NCBI GenBank assembly: GCA_037951105.1
Contig: JBAMJV010008234.1
Span: 1-64,000, forward strand
Reading direction: 5' to 3'
DNA length: 64,000 bases
Source: Echinarachnius parma
Lineage: Eukaryota; Echinodermata; Echinoidea; Clypeasteroida; Echinarachniidae
Part shown: positions 59,932 through 64,000 of the stretch, in pieces
Layout of the letters: each line of letters begins with the position of its first letter
How positions within the stretch are numbered: position 1 is the first letter of the stretch
Notes under the pieces: generated by a model
What the model saw: the letters and a program-made list of their open reading frames with translations, nothing else
Database searches by the model: none
Told to the model about the DNA's origin: nothing
Position numbers and translations under genes: made by a program

Positions 59932-61740
59932 CGACTTGGCATTGATCAAACAAGTTTGATAACCCATGCACTTTCATAATAAATGACAAATATTGACGTA
60001 ATGTATAAAGCAAACAAAAATGATTAATAAATTTGTGTCGGTTGTCAACAGCGTAGTCGACAACAGAATAGAATAGAGATAAATTGCATAAAATTGTAAT
60101 GAACCTTTGACATTTCTGATATGGGAGAAAGCAGAATTTCACTACGGATCATGCAGCGTTATTATAATTACTGCAGCCCATGCCATTAGTGCTGTTAAGT
60201 GAATTTGTAAGTTTGTTTGTGCATTTGAGAGGATATCGCTTCAAAATACCATAATAATTTGCTTCAGAATCAAGAAAATGAACATTACTACAAGTATGTT
60301 ATTTGTGTAACTTAACATGAATCAATAATGTTGTACCATTATGCAGTATGTTCAATAGAACTGTATAAGAATATGCTGTCCACAAAATACCAACAACATG
60401 TACATGTACGGTAGTTGTGGTATATTTTAATGTAATTTTCAACTTGTCGATCTAACAAAAATACAAGGATTTAAATTACTGGGATAGAACCTAACTGTTT
60501 TTATTCAGATTAGGGGTGAACAAATCTAGTTTAATCCTTTTTGCCAACAAACTGGAAAACAGTTCTTGTCTGAACTGAGTTTACACACAGATCAAACAAA
60601 ACTATCTAGAGTAAATTATGCACGAACTAATCAAATATTTGTAACTCCAATGTACAGTACAGTAAGTTTTAAAATTGAACCCAACCCTAATAATGTTGTT
60701 TGGCTTGTTTGCAACAGACAACAACAAAGGAGGAACATACAACAGGGAATGTGTTAATAGGCAAGACATTCAATTCTTGAATGTTATCATTCACATAAAG
60801 CCTTACAGGTTATTCACACCTCATTTACTTTAATAGAAGTTAAACAAATAATAATACAAAACAGAGCAACATGTACATACATGTGCAATAAGTAGTTGGA
60901 AGAGAAGTAACATTCCATCCATGAAGTAGCAGATTTTAATTGAAATAGTGTTTCTTTATATTTTTGGAGGTGTAATTTGTAAACTTGTAACACATCAAGA
61001 TCAAACTAAATCACCCCCCCCCCCCCCCCCCCATATTCCAGTTGTTTTGAAGGTGTCTTCAAGACAAAATTCAGCAAATCAGACACTGTTTTACACCCAA
61101 AAAAAAACAGGAACAAATTCGCCTACGTGTACAAGAATAACCACAATTTTAGCATTTTGAGTGCATATTGAACATTCAAAATAAGATTTGAAGCAGGCAC
61201 AAAAGTTGCTATCTTGTGGCCCTTCACAAAAATGTGCAAACATGGCCATACCCCTTTTTTCTTTGTCGAACATCACAATGACAAAAATACACCCTTTTAA
61301 AAATCTTACTTCTGCAATCATTTAATATTCCCAAGCACGTGCAAAAATGAACCCCTTTTTTGCAAAAAATGTGAAGGATCACACGTACACAAGGCCAATG
61401 AAAAGTAACGGGAATAAATGTAACCCTGATAAATGATTTGTCTTGCAAATATTCCTTAGGCCACCGAAAATGTGTTGCTTACAAATATGTATGTAAAGTG
61501 TATGTTAATTCAATTTTCTATTGTGTAAAATCAAGATGTTGTACAAGTATATATGCACAATCAAAGCAAAACTTATGGTAAACATATCATTTTATAAACA
61601 AGCATGGAAGAATTTTTAAAATATGAATAGCCATCAACAAGCTAACTTGTTGTTGCTGATTGATGATGTTGTGTTTTCTTATATATCATATCATGTCATT
61701 ATCATTATCATCATTACTATCATTATCATTATTATCGACC

Positions 61741-61873
61741 TAGATTGATAAATCTATCGTTTTCAGGGCCTTTTTACATTTACTGTACTTTCTTAAATAC
61801 TGCCAACACAACAGTATAAAGAAAGTACACAAAATGTAAACGAGGCCCTGGAAACGATAGATTTATTGATCTA
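61741..61873. repeat. Fold-back, ~60-bp arms
   Basis: TAGATTGATAAATCTATCG.../...CGATAGATTTATTGATCTA, continuing through AGGGCC/GGCCCT and GTACTTTCTT/GAAAGTAC with a ~9-nt loop at CCAACACAA. Confidence 0.9.
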
Positions 61874-62350
61874 TTATCAACGACTATGATGCATTAATTA
61901 TACAATTAAAATCAACATACAATTCACATGCACTTTACATGTAGGCTTCGTGAATGCAAACTCATCAAGAGAAATGGGGTCTGCGGGTGCAGACTACAGA
62001 GGTCAACAGTGAACTCCAACCATCAACACTGGTGACTCATGTTGTCATGCCCCCATCCATAGAGAGATCGAGCCATGTGCTCCCAGTTCCTAGAATACCT
62101 AATCAGAGGTTGAATTCAATTGTGTACTGGCATGTGGCTACGATTTCCTGGAATAACTAATCAACACACACTACAGTATTATCATTGAATGAATGAATGA
62201 ATGAATATATGAATGAATGAGCCATGTGATGTGATCACGATAGACTGGTAATTCTTGGAATATCTAATCATGGGGTCATAACAATCCTCACAATAAATAA
62301 TAATAATAATATTATGAACATTTATATAGCGCAGCTACTATTATACAGTT

Positions 62351-64000
62351 GGGCAATTCCAAGGTAACAGCGTGACGGTAGGAGGGTGTTTCTTACGATG
62401 AAAGTCTAAATAATTCACAAAATAAAAATGTCCAGAACCAAATGTTGATATGCATCTGTTACCACTATCCTACTAATTATTTACAATAGGAAAGAAAATC
62501 AAAATTCCCACTAAATTATGAATTATGAATATCAATATCTGCGGTAACAGCGTGACGGCAAAAAGACATGGGTTTCTTACATGGTAAGAAACTAAGCAAA
62601 CTCTGTGAACTACAGGAACATTTTGCAATTTTGTCACATTGATTCTTTGTACTAGACATCAAGCTAGAACATCCAAATAAAAATGTAGAAAAAATCCAAT
62701 GTTCATAGTAAATATGATATCATAAACGTATCTGTGCACGGTAACAGCGTGACGGTAACAGCGTGACCTCTGAATTGTACATGTTATATATATGGGAGAT
62801 ATTGATGAGATGAATTTAGATTATATAATTTTGATGTAGTCATCCAGAATCTATACAGAACTAGATGAATGGGTAATATAACCCAGATGCTCTGAAATGA
62901 TGGTTAGCATGACACAAATTTGCAGCCTAGCGCCCTCTATTGATCAAAAATGTTTTTGGACAAAACTGAAATTCTTATCTTTTTCAGAATTTAGTTTGAG
63001 GAACCATCAAATATCAAACCCAAAATACAAACTTAATTGCAACAATGAAATATTAGACCTTTGACATCTGACCTTTGACCTTATTTCTCAAATTAGCATA
63101 CAAATGTTTAATTTTATGTGGCACAGTGCATATCTACAAGTGATTTGTTTCATGTAACATGATTTCAATGTCAGTAAGTTTTTGTGTTTGAATTGGTAAT
63201 TATCCGAGTGACCTTTGACCTGTGCTCCAAACATTTTCATAGAATTTTCTTTTACCTACAGTACTCTTTCTAACATTAATTCTGGCATTTTTTTGTGAGA
63301 TAAAAAATAAACTACAATAATTTGACCTGTTGACCTTTGACCCCATGACCAAATTCTATAATCAGGTCATCTACTTCACTGAACGCATACCAGTATTAAT
63401 TATCATGTCATCCTTCAAGGATTCTTGAAATATCTTGAGAATAATATATTTTTTGCATATTAATTAGCTGTGACCTTTGACCTTTGACCTCATGGCCCCA
63501 AAATGTATCAGATAATCCATACCTCTGAATACATGTCTTGTACAAAGTTTGAACAGAATCCATCCAACGATTCTTGAGATATTGCACAAAAAAAGTAGGT
63601 TGCGTCACGCTGTTACCCAAAAAGTAACAGCGTGACCAAATTGATATTGCTTAGATTAATTAGTGGTAAAAGATAATGCTGCTATTTAGCATCCATAATA
63701 TAGCCCTATGGGTGAATGAAGAAGAAACAAAAAATAATTTCATTCCCATTCATATTTTTCCAGAAATATTAAAAATACCTGTTTTTAGGGTAACAGCGTG
63801 ACATATAGATGACTATAAATGAAACAGTCACTGAAGCAGAACAAAGAGCGAAAATGCCGAAATAGATATTTATCTGATAAATTGAAGTAATGTTCTTACC
63901 AACGCTGAAAGAACATTTTATGAAAACCTATTTTTGCAGCTCTTTTAAGCTTAATATTTACAAGTATATTTTGTGAAAATAATTGAAAATTAATTTATGC
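62351..64000. mobile_element. Left part of a larger element with repeated GGTAACAGCGTGAC motif (runs off the window)
   Basis: Starts GGGCAATTCCAAGGTAAC, matching the terminus of the element at 9224-9522. GGTAACAGCGTGAC or a one-base variant occurs at 62363, 62543, 62740, 62754, 63604 (reverse), 63623 and 63789, while the DNA between is largely unrelated. The reverse and forward copies at 63604-63636 form a hairpin. No ORF spans it. Confidence 0.5.
63053..63494. repeat. TGACCTTTGACC repeat blocks
   Basis: TGACCTTTGACC(T/C) blocks at 63071-63085, 63210-63223, 63330-63345 and 63471-63490. The complement AGGTCAAAGGTCA is a DR1 nuclear-receptor element. Their spacing inside a probable mobile element makes them repeat-derived in the first instance. 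Confidence 0.7.

Noticed and set aside
61741-61873. microRNA precursor hairpin
   Set aside because: The arms are too long and evenly paired for a typical precursor and look like a fold-back MITE; small-RNA data would be needed to claim otherwise.

Overview
The window looks like genomic DNA from a marine deuterostome, most probably an echinoderm. It is AT-rich and intron-heavy, with abundant TACATGTA words, long G/C homopolymers, many short inverted-repeat transposons and tRNA-derived repeats. The clade is an inference from protein similarity and repeat style; no rRNA or mitochondrial marker is present to prove it.

Only one protein-coding gene can be supported: STK11 (LKB1), the tumour-suppressor Ser/Thr kinase upstream of AMPK, on the minus strand. 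Exons 2 to 9 (human numbering) lie at 52445-52362, 51779-51690, 46195-46063, 40761-40625, 17564-17437, 15035-14978, 13955-13756 and 12824-12700. Exons 2 to 7 have the same lengths as the human exons as I recall them (84, 90, 133, 137, 128, 58 nt), and all splice phases agree. Together they give about 317 codons: the kinase domain from the C-helix glutamate to the end of the C-lobe, the regulatory tail and a C-terminal CKMQ prenylation box. Exon 1 (ATP-binding loop and catalytic lysine) is not in the window and should lie beyond 64000. Intron 2 is a U12-type AT-AC intron, as known for the human gene.

Layout: 1-10.8 kb is downstream flank filled with repeats and MITEs; 10.8-12.7 kb may be 3' UTR or flank and includes a ~120-bp tandem array; 12.7-18.2 kb holds exons 9 to 6 with partial exon copies around them; 17.6-40.6 kb is the 23-kb intron 5, a mosaic of tandem arrays and TTAA-flanked, hAT-like and fold-back elements; 40.6-46.2 kb holds exons 5 and 4 separated by an array and a TTAA element with G/C-run hairpins; 46.2-51.7 kb is intron 3, including a 3.5-kb candidate transposon with nested long palindromes; 51.7-52.5 kb holds exons 3 and 2; 52.5-64 kb is intron 1 with more elements and a motif-rich segment that runs off the end.

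The most unusual signal is that six of the eight exons are accompanied by partial copies. Acceptor-side exon halves lie only upstream, and donor-side halves only downstream. One of them duplicates the complete U12 branch point plus AC acceptor of intron 2, creating a second competing minor-spliceosome 3' splice site 194 nt closer to the donor.
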